Assembly (NCBI GenBank): GCA_014859895.1
Contig: JACZKS010000066.1
Span: 1-48,206 of the forward strand
DNA: 48,206 nt
Origin: Rhodospirillales bacterium
Lineage (GTDB): Bacteria > Pseudomonadota > Alphaproteobacteria > Rhodospirillales > Shumkoniaceae
Reading direction: 5' to 3'
Shown: in pieces, positions 32,117 through 39,715 of the stretch
Numbering within the stretch: the first letter of the stretch is position 1
How the letters are laid out: every line of letters starts with the position of its first letter
Notes under the pieces: model-generated
Seen by the model: the letters and a program-made list of their open reading frames with translations, nothing else
Told to the model about the DNA's origin: nothing
Databases searched by the model: none
Made by a program: the position numbers and the translations under genes

Positions 32117-34054
32117 TCAGGCAGAGTCTGCCATCTCGACCGTTTTGTGCAAGTTTAGATAGGCCTTTTCGAGGTCGGCTGCGCGCCCCGCCGCGTTGAA
32201 AACGGGCGCGTTCGCCAGACGGTCGCGAATGGATGACCGGAAAGCTTCCCGCCGCTCGGTGGCATTCATCCAGGCGACGGCCTTATCCCGGTACTCCTCG
32301 GCGCTTTCCGCCACCATCTCCGCGGCCAGACCGGCGAAATTCAGCACGCTGCCGACGAGGCGCCGATGGCGGCCGACACCGCTCCAGTTGACGACCGGCA
32401 AGCCGGCGGCGAGCGCATTGATGGCCACCTCGGGACGCATCGACTGGTAGGGCAGCAGGCAGACGTCGGCCTCGGCGAAGAACTCGGCCGGCTCGGACAC
32501 CGAAACCAAATCGATGCGATGGGCAAGTCCGAAATTGCCGAACAGGCCGATCAGGCGCTTGCCCACGTCCCCGCTGCGGAAACCGTGATCGCGCAGCAGC
32601 AGCACGGCATCCGGAACGGCGGCCAGGATTTGGGCCCAGGCTTCCACCGTCTGGATATTGAGTTCCGCCAGCGTCGCATCCGCCGCGAAGACGGGACCGC
32701 GCGCTTCCGCCCCTGCGATGGCGGCTTCCGGCAGGACCAGCGGAACCGGCGCAATCACGGCGCCGCTGCCTTCCAGGCGGTAAAGCTTCTCGCCGGCAAC
32801 GACGGCGGCCCCATCGAGCGGATCGAGGAAGCCGTCGGTCAGCAGGACGTCGACATTCGCCGGCGCCATGCCATAGAACAGCGGAGACCACATGGCCTGC
32901 ACCGGCGCCATGCGGGCGCCGAAGGCCTGGAGCAGCGTCGGCGACGTGAAACCGCTGACATTGATCAGGACATCGACATTCTCGGCACGGACCATCGAGG
33001 CAAAGGTCAGCGGATCAGCGTCCCTGGTGTCGCCCCAGGCTTCAAAACATTTCTGGAAAACGATGTTGGACGGGTCCGAAAGCCGGCCTGCACCGAACCC
33101 GACCACGCGGAAACGCTGGGCGTCGTGTCTGGCCAGGATTTCCGTCAAGAAGGGGATCGAATGCGAGCGGCCCGCCATCCCGATCACGTAGCCAACCGTC
33201 AGACGATGCGACGATCCCGTGCTCCGCCGGGGTGGCAGGGCGTCGGACGACACGCCGAAGTCGCGTGCCCAGTGCTGGATTTCCACGGCGATGGCTTGCG
33301 GTTCGGTTGCGGGGTCGGCCAGCAGGTCACCGATCGCCGCGGCACGAACGGCCGGACCGGCAGCGTCCGCCGCCGTGGCGGACCGGTGCACGGCCTGCGC
33401 CTCGGCGAACTGCCCGACAGCCGTCAGCGCGGTGCCCAGCAAGCTGGCCACCTTGGCGTCGGACGGCACGACGTGGCGCGCGGCGCGCAGATGTTCCACC
33501 GCCGCCGCGTAAAGACCCTGGACCATAAGGGCGTTGGCCAAACCGGCGTGAGCCTCGGCGTCTTTCGGATGGAAGGCCAGATGCTGGCTGAACCAATGTT
33601 CCGCATCGACCCAATTTCCGATCGACAACGACCGCACGGCCTTCTGGAAGAAGGGTCGGGTGCGGGCTTCGAAAAATGCTTCGGTGAACGTCGGCAGCGA
33701 TTTCGGCAGCCAGCCAGCCAGCTTTGGCGACGAAGTACCGACGGACGCCATCTTGACGAAGAAACTGGCGCTGTTGATATCGCCCGCCATGCCGTGCAGC
33801 GTGGCCAGCAGATCGCAGTATTCCGCCACCCTGGTGTCGACATCATAGGCCTGCTTGGCACGGGCCACCGCACCGGCGAAATCGTGGTGCTTGAAGGCCG
33901 CCAGCGCCAACAGGAACAACAACTCACCGCACGGCTCACCCTCTTCGAGAAGAGCCGCGCCTTCCTCCCGGATCGTTTCCCACTCACCCTTTTCGACGAG
34001 TTCGTCCACCCGCCCGAAAAAGAGCTCCTTCGGCGTTGCCGTTTTTTTCTTCAC
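32117..34054 (-). CDS. TPR protein with GT41-like glycosyltransferase domain, FlmG-like
   Basis: 645 residues from GTG 34052-34054 (GGGAG eight bases before); longer frames overlap flaF. The N-terminal half (about 15-260) contains TPR-like helical repeats (FLLALAAFKHHDFAGAVARA, AHAGLANALMVQGLYAAAVE). The C-terminal half (about 290-640) resembles the GT41/SPINDLY family: PVQAMWSPLFYGMAPANVDV, WAQILAAVPDAVLLLRDHG, INALAAGLPVVNWSGVGRHR. Caulobacter FlmG has this architecture: its TPR part binds flagellin and its GT part glycosylates it with a nonulosonic acid. Position directly after flaF supports a flagellin target. The sugar used is unknown. Confidence 0.82.
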   Translation of the reverse strand: MKKKTATPKELFFGRVDELVEKGEWETIREEGAALLEEGEPCGELLFLLALAAFKHHDFAGAVARAKQAYDVDTRVAEYCDLLATLHGMAGDINSASFFVKMASVGTSSPKLAGWLPKSLPTFTEAFFEARTRPFFQKAVRSLSIGNWVDAEHWFSQHLAFHPKDAEAHAGLANALMVQGLYAAAVEHLRAARHVVPSDAKVASLLGTALTAVGQFAEAQAVHRSATAADAAGPAVRAAAIGDLLADPATEPQAIAVEIQHWARDFGVSSDALPPRRSTGSSHRLTVGYVIGMAGRSHSIPFLTEILARHDAQRFRVVGFGAGRLSDPSNIVFQKCFEAWGDTRDADPLTFASMVRAENVDVLINVSGFTSPTLLQAFGARMAPVQAMWSPLFYGMAPANVDVLLTDGFLDPLDGAAVVAGEKLYRLEGSGAVIAPVPLVLPEAAIAGAEARGPVFAADATLAELNIQTVEAWAQILAAVPDAVLLLRDHGFRSGDVGKRLIGLFGNFGLAHRIDLVSVSEPAEFFAEADVCLLPYQSMRPEVAINALAAGLPVVNWSGVGRHRRLVGSVLNFAGLAAEMVAESAEEYRDKAVAWMNATERREAFRSSIRDRLANAPVFNAAGRAADLEKAYLNLHKTVEMADSA

Positions 34055-34071
34055 GTCCGGGACTCCCGCGT

Positions 34072-34512
34072 TCAGGCCGAGGTGTTGGTGGTTTGGCGTA
34101 CCGTTTCGGCTTCCGCCGTCCCGCGCGCCGGCTCGGCGGCGGCGGGAGCCGGCACCGCGGCGTAAAGCCCGCCGGCCAATTCCCGGTCGATCGAGATCAG
34201 GACACTGAGTTTTCTCGCTTCCGGCGCCCCGATGAAGCCGACCGTGTGTTTGTCGATGAAATTGGCCAGCGACAGCACGTTCTGGCGGATGTCGGCAGGA
34301 ACAGGACAATCGGGGGACAACAGTTCGGATTGGATGATGGTCCACAACTGCCAATTCAGGCGGACCGCAGTCAACATGGCCTCGAGGTCGTTAGTCTCTT
34401 GCGCGGCCTTCATCTTGAGGGCCGCCTGCGTCAGGGCCCACGCCTCCGTCGCTCGGGGATTCCCCTCCAGCGGCGGTACGTTGTACTTGTTGATCAATTG
34501 TTCCTTGGACAT
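34072..34512 (-). CDS. flaF: flagellin biosynthesis regulator FlaF
   Basis: 146 residues from ATG 34510-34512 with GCAGG upstream. The FlaF domain covers about 20-115 (ATEAWALTQAALKMKAAQET, NWQLWTIIQSELLSPDCPVP, IRQNVLSLANFIDKHTVG), followed by an Ala/Pro-rich tail. In Caulobacter FlaF is needed for flagellin synthesis and export and opposes FlbT. Its first about 41 codons overlap the 3' end of flbT in another frame. A second FlaF-like protein is encoded at 21648. Confidence 0.9.
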   Translation of the reverse strand: MSKEQLINKYNVPPLEGNPRATEAWALTQAALKMKAAQETNDLEAMLTAVRLNWQLWTIIQSELLSPDCPVPADIRQNVLSLANFIDKHTVGFIGAPEARKLSVLISIDRELAGGLYAAVPAPAAAEPARGTAEAETVRQTTNTSA

Positions 34513-34894
34513 AAGCAAAAACCTGCTTTTCGTGGGCAATCAGATCCTGTGCCAGCTTCAGCGACTGGTAGAACTTGCCCTCGTCCACCAGGCGCCGGAT
34601 TCCGTCGCAGATAGGCTGCGAACTGGGCGCGGCGGTACTATAACTACCGACAAGTTCGTTAAGATTGTGTAAATGCTTATCCCGATCCGCGGGAAACAAA
34701 TATAAGCACTGAAGAGCATAGTAAACACGAGTAGCCGGCGTTTTTGCATCTTCAAACGTCAGAATATCAGTATCGCGCATAATCGCGGCATCGTTCTTGA
34801 TTAAAAGAGAAGCCGTATGCGTGCCGGCATTTTCAAGCACAGCTCCGTTGATAATGATCTTCTGTCCTTTTCTGAGCTGTAGCTTTAGCGGCAT
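34391..34894 (-). CDS. flbT: flagellin mRNA regulator FlbT
   Basis: 167 residues. The FlbT start MPLKLQLRKGQKIIINGAVL and the following ASLLIKNDAAIMRDTDILT and YYALQCLYLFP match the family. Caulobacter FlbT binds the 5' leader of flagellin mRNA and limits translation. The last about 40 codons overlap flaF out of frame and are of low complexity; most FlbT proteins are shorter. An AAGGA lies about 12 bases before the ATG. It follows the flagellin terminator, so it needs readthrough or a weak promoter of its own. Confidence 0.92.
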   Translation of the reverse strand: MPLKLQLRKGQKIIINGAVLENAGTHTASLLIKNDAAIMRDTDILTFEDAKTPATRVYYALQCLYLFPADRDKHLHNLNELVGSYSTAAPSSQPICDGIRRLVDEGKFYQSLKLAQDLIAHEKQVFAYVQGTIDQQVQRTAAGGESPSDGGVGPDAGGPQDEGRARD

Positions 34895-34920
34895 CTAGGC
34901 GCGTCCTTGTTCTATGGATC

Positions 34921-34955
34921 AAAAAAATAACCGAGGAGGCACGATGCCTCCCCGG
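34921..34955 (-). terminator. intrinsic terminator of the flagellin gene
   Basis: On the minus strand an 11-base-pair stem (CCGGGGAGGCA, loop TCG, TGCCTCCTCGG, one G-T pair) is followed by TTATTTTTTT. It lies 28 bases after the flagellin stop and before flbT. Confidence 0.88.
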
Positions 34956-34982
34956 CTATTTGTTCGCCAACCGGCGAATACC

Positions 34983-35888
34983 TTACCTGAAGAGGCCGAG
35001 GATACCCTGTTCGGCCTGGCCGGCGAAGGCCAGCGACTGGATACCCAACTGCTGACGGGTCTGCAGAGCCAGCAAGTTGGCGCCTTCCTCGTTGAGGTCG
35101 GCCAGAGTCAGCTTGCCGGCGCCTTGTTCCAGAACGTCCACATACTGCTTCGTGAAGTCCAGGCGGACCTGCAGGATGGCGACGTTGCCGGCCAGCGTCG
35201 CGGACTTCGACCGCAATTCGCTGATGGTCTTGTCCAGGCGGTTGATGGCCTGGTCGGCTGCCTTGTTGAAGCTGGCCAGAGCGGCGGCCGCCGTGAACTC
35301 GTAAGTGCTCAGCGTCGTAAGGAAGCCGAGCTGGCTCGCGATCTTCGATTCACTCACGATGGCCAGCGCAACGCCAAGGGTGTTAAGGAAGAAAGCGCTG
35401 GCGTTGAGGTTGTTGCCCTTGATCTCGAGCTTGGAGTCGGACTTTTCGCTGAACCGAACGTTCAGGCTCGACGCCGTCGAGTTCAAGAGGTTCAAGCCCT
35501 GATAGGTGGCGTCGTTCACCAGCTTCTGGATCTGGCTCGCGAGTTCACCCAGCTGCTTGCTGGACGATGCGCGCTGGCTCTTGTCACCGCTGCGGGCGCC
35601 GTCGACGACACCCTTCATCTGGCTGACAAGGTCCTCGATCGCGTCGGTCGCCTTGAGGGCCGTGGTCAGGGCGCTGACGCCCTGGTCGATGCCGTCCTTA
35701 CGCGCTGCAAGGTCACTGGCCCGATCGCTGAGCGACTTGGCCTGGAAGTACTTCACCGCATCGTCGACCGGGCTGGCAATGGCGAGGCCGGTGGAAAGAC
35801 GGCCCTGGGTCCGGCTGATGAGGCTGGTAGTTTCCTGGAGGGACAGCAGGTTCGCACGTACTGACGAGGAAAGACTAACGTTAGACAT
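34983..35888 (-). CDS. fliC: flagellin
   Basis: 301 residues, a short flagellin. The N-terminal D0/D1 helices (VSLSSSVRANLLSLQETTSL, RTQGRLSTGLAIASPVDDAV) and C-terminal helices (LNEEGANLLALQTRQQLGIQ, ending GQAEQGILGLFR) are conserved. The central domain is brief, and Ser/Thr there (LSTYEFTAAA, STASSLNVRFSEKSDSK) are the expected glycan acceptors. It is the only flagellin in the window. AAGGGAG precedes the ATG. It has its own sigma-54 promoter, a leader of about 140 bases with a hairpin, and a strong terminator, so it is probably expressed as a single-gene transcript. Confidence 0.96.
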   Translation of the reverse strand: MSNVSLSSSVRANLLSLQETTSLISRTQGRLSTGLAIASPVDDAVKYFQAKSLSDRASDLAARKDGIDQGVSALTTALKATDAIEDLVSQMKGVVDGARSGDKSQRASSSKQLGELASQIQKLVNDATYQGLNLLNSTASSLNVRFSEKSDSKLEIKGNNLNASAFFLNTLGVALAIVSESKIASQLGFLTTLSTYEFTAAAALASFNKAADQAINRLDKTISELRSKSATLAGNVAILQVRLDFTKQYVDVLEQGAGKLTLADLNEEGANLLALQTRQQLGIQSLAFAGQAEQGILGLFR

Positions 35889-35919
35889 TAGAGATCTCCC
35901 TTTCTAAGGATCATAATAA

Positions 35920-35938
35920 GTGCGTGCTTCTCACGCAC
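35920..35938 (-). promoter_or_regulatory. hairpin in the flagellin 5' leader
   Basis: A perfect 7-base-pair inverted repeat (GTGCGTG, loop AGAAG, CACGCAC) lies 31 bases before the flagellin ATG and just upstream of the AAGGGAG ribosome site, in a leader of about 140 bases. FlbT of Caulobacter acts on the flagellin leader, and this hairpin is the obvious candidate target; that link is inferred. Confidence 0.6.
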
Positions 35939-36041
35939 CGAACGAATAGTAGCACACTCGCGACCGCTTGCCTATCCATGGCATTATGCCTCGAATTGGA
36001 CGTTGGGCGCAGCCGGATATGGGGTCCGGTACCCAGAACCA

Positions 36042-36057
36042 AGCAAGTCGCGTGCCA
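36042..36057 (-). promoter_or_regulatory. sigma-54 promoter of flagellin
   Basis: On the minus strand TGGCACGCGACTTGCT matches all fixed positions of TGGCACG-N4-TTGCW. Transcription should begin near 36031, about 140 bases before the flagellin ATG. It lies about 50 bases beyond the legC stop. Confidence 0.93.
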
Positions 36058-36107
36058 GGCAGAAAATGCCCGAGAGCCCAAGGTTTCCCAGGCCCACCCT
36101 TCGCCGT

Positions 36108-37292
36108 TCAGGCGGCAGATCTTGCCGAGGCGGCAACTATTGCCGAGCGAACGGCAGTTTTTTCCTCCTCGGTGAGGCCGCACGAGGAGGGAAGGCTCAG
36201 CGCCCGCGCGTACAGATCCTCGGCGACACCACCGCCGACCGCCCTGGCGCCGCGATGGGCGGGGCTCAGGTGCATGGGCTGCCACAAGGGCCTTGTCCCG
36301 ATACCGCGCCCGGCCAGGAAAGCCATCAATTGGCGGCAGTCCCGCCCGAATGTCGCCGGGTCGACCAGCACGGTCGAGAGCCAGAACACGGCGCCCGCCC
36401 AGGGGGCCTGCGGCATGAAGGTGAGGCCCGGCACTTCGGCGCACAGGTCGCGGTAAAAATCGGCAATCCGGCGCTTTGCGGCGAGGCGGGCCTCGATGGC
36501 TTCCATCTGCGCGCAGCCGATGGCCGCCTGCACGTTGGTCAGCCGGTAGTTGTAGCCCACCTCGTCGTGCCAGGACTCGACGGGATGGCAGTGGGCCTGC
36601 GTTGTCAGATGGCGGGCCCGTTCCGCCCACTCCGGGCGCGAGGAGATGGCCATGCCGCCACCGCCGCAGGTGATCAGCTTGTTGCCGTTGAAGCTCAAGG
36701 CCGCGATATCGCCCAACGCCCCGACCCGCCGCCCCTTGTAGGTGGCGCCGAGCGATTCGGTGGCGTCCTCGACCACCGGCAGGGCGAATTCGCGGGCGAG
36801 GTCGAGGATGGGGTCCATGTCGGCCGGATGGCCGAGGATGTGCACCGGCAGCAACGCGGCGATGCGCCGGCCGGTCTGCCCGTCGCACAACCGGCCGTCG
36901 ACAACCGTGCAGTCCCGCCGCAGAAACCCGGCAAGCAGCTCGGGATCGATCTGCCAGGTGGCGGGATCGACGTCGACGAAAACGGGCCAGGCGCCTGCAT
37001 GGCGGATGGCGTTGGCGGTGGCGATGAAGGTCACGGTCGAGGTCACCACCGCGTCGCCCGGCCTGACGCCGGCGGCCAGCAGAGCCACGTGCAGCGCCGC
37101 CGTACCGTTGACGGTGGCCACCGCGTGCGTGGTGCCGACGTAGTCGGCCATCATCTTTTCGAAGCGCGTGACGAACGGCCCGGCCGAGGACACCCAGTTG
37201 GTATCGACGCATTCGGCGAGGTACGGTCCCTCGGTTCCCGTCATCCACGGCACGCAGAGAGGAATCGAGACCGCCGGGCCCTTAGAGGACAT
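36108..37292 (-). CDS. legC: nucleotide-sugar aminotransferase, LegC family
   Basis: 394 residues of the DegT/DnrJ/EryC1 fold. PLP-binding Lys is in ALSFNGNKLITCGGGG. Other family motifs are SSAGPFVTRFEKMMADYVGT, NGTAALHVALLAAGV, EDATESLGA and VGYNYRLTNVQAAIGCAQME. LegC transaminates the 4-keto-6-deoxy sugar made by LegB. It overlaps legB by 11 bases and ends the operon. The codons for the last residues also hold the two palindromes upstream of the flagellin promoter. Confidence 0.9.
   Translation of the reverse strand: MSSKGPAVSIPLCVPWMTGTEGPYLAECVDTNWVSSAGPFVTRFEKMMADYVGTTHAVATVNGTAALHVALLAAGVRPGDAVVTSTVTFIATANAIRHAGAWPVFVDVDPATWQIDPELLAGFLRRDCTVVDGRLCDGQTGRRIAALLPVHILGHPADMDPILDLAREFALPVVEDATESLGATYKGRRVGALGDIAALSFNGNKLITCGGGGMAISSRPEWAERARHLTTQAHCHPVESWHDEVGYNYRLTNVQAAIGCAQMEAIEARLAAKRRIADFYRDLCAEVPGLTFMPQAPWAGAVFWLSTVLVDPATFGRDCRQLMAFLAGRGIGTRPLWQPMHLSPAHRGARAVGGGVAEDLYARALSLPSSCGLTEEEKTAVRSAIVAASARSAA
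36113..36145. promoter_or_regulatory. two ftr-like palindromes within the 3' end of legC
   Basis: CGGCA-GATCT-TGCCG (36113-36127) and CGGCA-ACTAT-TGCCG (36131-36145) are perfect in both arms and 18 bases apart centre to centre, about 65 and 83 bases upstream of the flagellin -24 element. They are inside the coding sequence for the last residues of LegC (VAASARSAA). Putative FlbD enhancers for flagellin. Confidence 0.7.
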
Positions 37293-38265
37293 AGACGCCT
37301 CCCCGGAACTGTTCGAGGTGGCCCTGCACCCACTCGATGGTTCGGGCCATGCCGGCCTTGAGCGTCACCTGCGGGGTCCAGCCCAGCGCGTCCGCGGCCA
37401 GCCGGTTGTCGGAGAGCAGACGTTCCACCTCGCTGCCGGCCGGGCGCAGGCGGGCTTCCTCGACCTCGCATTCGATCTTGCGGCCAAGCAGTTCGCCGAC
37501 CAGATCGACCAGGCCGCCGATGCTGATTTCCTGCCCGGTTCCCAGGTTGAAGGTCCGCCCCTCGATGCCCGGGACGGCGCCGCCCTTGAGGAACCCCTCG
37601 ACGGTATCGCTGACATAGGTGAGGTCGCGCGTCGGATGCAGGTTGCCCAGGCGCACCGTCTCGCCGCGCAGGGCCTGGGAGATGATGGTGGGGATGACGG
37701 CGCGAGCCGACTGGCGGGGCCCGAAGGTGTTGAAGGGGCGGATGGTGACCACCGGCAACCCAAAGGACAGGTGGTAGGCTTCCGCCAGCTTGTCGGCGGC
37801 GATCTTGCTGGCCGAATAGGGCGACTGGCCCTGCAAGGGGTGCGCCTCGTCGATGGGAACGACGCGGGCGGTGCCATAAACCTCGCTGGTCGAGGTGTGC
37901 ACCACGCGGGAAATGCCCAGTTCTCGTGCCGCCTGCAACACGTTCAAGGTCCCCTCGCCGTTGGTGCGCAGATACGAGCGCGGGGCATGGTAGGAATAGG
38001 GAATGGCGATAAGGGCGGCCAGGTGGAAGACCACGTCCTGCCCCTCGACGGCGTGGCGCACGAACTCGGCGTCCGTGACGTCGCCGGCCATCACGTCGAG
38101 CGAGTCGCGAATGGGCGAGTCGTCGAGCCAGCCCCAGCGGCCGAACGAGTTGTACCACACGAAGGCGCGCACCTTGGCCCCCTCGGCGACCAGGCGTTCC
38201 GCCAGATGGCTACCGATGAAGCCGTCGGCGCCGGTGACCAGAACCTTCTTTCCCTGCCAACTCAT
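37282..38265 (-). CDS. legB: NAD-dependent nucleotide-sugar 4,6-dehydratase, LegB family
   Basis: 327 residues of the extended SDR family. The NAD motif VLVTGADGFIGSHLAERL (about 8-25), TSTSEVYGTARVVPIDEAHP and the Tyr-x3-Lys of SPYSASKIAADKL are intact. LegB makes the 4-keto-6-deoxy intermediate from the nucleotide-activated GlcNAc. Its start overlaps the nucleotidyltransferase stop by 4 bases and its end overlaps legC, giving the order ptmE-legB-legC, as in legionaminic acid pathways. Confidence 0.92.
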   Translation of the reverse strand: MSWQGKKVLVTGADGFIGSHLAERLVAEGAKVRAFVWYNSFGRWGWLDDSPIRDSLDVMAGDVTDAEFVRHAVEGQDVVFHLAALIAIPYSYHAPRSYLRTNGEGTLNVLQAARELGISRVVHTSTSEVYGTARVVPIDEAHPLQGQSPYSASKIAADKLAEAYHLSFGLPVVTIRPFNTFGPRQSARAVIPTIISQALRGETVRLGNLHPTRDLTYVSDTVEGFLKGGAVPGIEGRTFNLGTGQEISIGGLVDLVGELLGRKIECEVEEARLRPAGSEVERLLSDNRLAADALGWTPQVTLKAGMARTIEWVQGHLEQFRGGVYVL

Positions 38266-39365
38266 CGCTTGAACTTTCCGGCCGCGGCGTCCGCCTGGGC
38301 CCGCATGTAATCCTGCAACTGGCCGATATCGATCCAGTATTCGTGAATGGGGAAGCTGGTCACCCGCCCGCCGGCGTCGAGCCGGAGCTGGATAAGGTCG
38401 GTCATGTCGAAGCGCCGATCGGTGGGGATGAAGTCGAGCATGGCCGGTTCCAGCAGATAGATGCCGGCGTTGATGAACAGCGAATAGGAGGGTTTCTCGA
38501 CCAGTTTGCGTACCGCCGCGTCCTCCACCTCCAGCACCCCGAAGGGTACCTTCACCTCGTAGCGGCGTACGCCGACCGTGATGTCGGCCTTCTGGTCGCG
38601 GTGAAAATTGTGCATGGCCCGGAAGTCGACGGCGGTCAGGATGTCGCCGTTGATGACCAGCAGCGGTTCTTTACCGCCCTTCAGCGCGGCCAGCGCGCCG
38701 GCGGTGCCGAGCGGCGTCTCCTCGTGGGCGTAGGTAACGTCGATGCCAAACTCGCTGCCGTCGCCCAGGTGCTGGCGGATCTTCTCGGCGTGGAAATGGG
38801 TGGTGACGGATACCGTGCGCACGCCGGCCTGGCGAAGCTGGCCGACGATGTGCTCGATGACCGGCTTGTGGCCGACTTCCAACAACGGCTTGGGGATTTC
38901 CTCGGTCAGCGGCCGCATCCGCGACCCGAAGCCGCCGGCCATGACGACGGCATGCATCGGGAATTCGAGGGGCTTCGAAAGATCTTCGAGCAGGGCCAGG
39001 CCGGCCACCCGGCCGTCTTCATCGACCAGCGGCATATGGCGGACCAAGCGGACCGTCATCAGGCGGACCAGGTCGGCCTCGGCCAGATCGGCCGGCGCCG
39101 TCAGCGGCTTGCTCCACACACGACCGGGCTTGTGGCCGAGGAAATCGCTGACCGTCGCCGTCTTGACGTCGCGGTTGTCCAGGATGGCGCGGCGGATGTC
39201 GCCGTCGGTGACAATGCCGGACAGGCGCCGATCCTCGTCGATGGCCAGCGCGACGCCCTCGCCGTTGGCTTCGATCACCCTCAGCGCCTCGCGCATGGGC
39301 GCGTCGGGGCTGACCGCAAAGCGGGCGAGCACCATTTCCAGCGGCTGAATGGGCGGACCACTCAT
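38262..39365 (-). CDS. ptmE: CBS-domain sugar-phosphate nucleotidyltransferase (PtmE/LegX-like)
   Basis: 367 residues. Two N-terminal CBS motifs (about 15-65 ALRVIEANGEGVALAIDEDR; about 75-125 LVRLMTVRLVRHMPLVDEDG) precede a nucleotidyltransferase domain from about 137 (HAVVMAGGFGSRMRPLTEEI, then PKPLLEVGHKPVIEHIV). In Campylobacter the CBS-nucleotidyltransferase PtmE makes the GDP-linked amino sugar that starts the legionaminic acid route. Its presence, with legB and legC, favours legionaminic over pseudaminic acid here. First gene of the minus-strand operon. No promoter stands out in 39366-39523. Confidence 0.87.
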   Translation of the reverse strand: MSGPPIQPLEMVLARFAVSPDAPMREALRVIEANGEGVALAIDEDRRLSGIVTDGDIRRAILDNRDVKTATVSDFLGHKPGRVWSKPLTAPADLAEADLVRLMTVRLVRHMPLVDEDGRVAGLALLEDLSKPLEFPMHAVVMAGGFGSRMRPLTEEIPKPLLEVGHKPVIEHIVGQLRQAGVRTVSVTTHFHAEKIRQHLGDGSEFGIDVTYAHEETPLGTAGALAALKGGKEPLLVINGDILTAVDFRAMHNFHRDQKADITVGVRRYEVKVPFGVLEVEDAAVRKLVEKPSYSLFINAGIYLLEPAMLDFIPTDRRFDMTDLIQLRLDAGGRVTSFPIHEYWIDIGQLQDYMRAQADAAAGKFKR

Positions 39366-39523
39366 GGCTTTCCGACGCTTCCCGCTCGTCTGGGCGCGTC
39401 CCCATCGGCCGCGCGCTCCCGACCAGTAGTGAATCCCCGGGAAGGACCCGTCAAGAGCGTTGTCGCCGCCGCCGTCGGCGCCACCGCATTGGATGCCGCC
39501 GCTCGATCATGTCCCTAGTATGC

Positions 39524-39691
39524 CGTCATTCCGGACACCACTTTCCTCCAAATCTTTGATTTGGCAAGGAAAGTCCGTGATCCGGAATCCAGGGCCGCGT
39601 CGCGCGGAAAAGACGGCCTGGATTCCGGATCGCAAGGCTCGCCTGCCGAAAATCCAATGATCTCCGGGCTCGCCTAACGTCCGGAATGACG
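39524..39691. repeat. nested palindromic repeat element
   Basis: The outer arms are a perfect 13-base inverted repeat, CGTCATTCCGGAC (39524-39536) and GTCCGGAATGACG (39679-39691). Inside lies a perfect 15-base pair, GATCCGGAATCCAGG (39579-39593) and CCTGGATTCCGGATC (39617-39631). Such CGTCATTCCGG/TGGATTCCGGATC elements are scattered in alphaproteobacterial genomes as small non-coding repeats. No coding frame of note. It fills most of the 350-base gap between ptmE and kdpE. Confidence 0.75.
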
Positions 39692-39715
39692 AAATTGCCG
39701 TTATGAGGCCACAAC

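Noticed and set aside
32366-34165. 599-codon plus-strand frame
   Set aside because: Shadow of the TPR glycosyltransferase gene; Arg/Gln/His-rich translation without structure.
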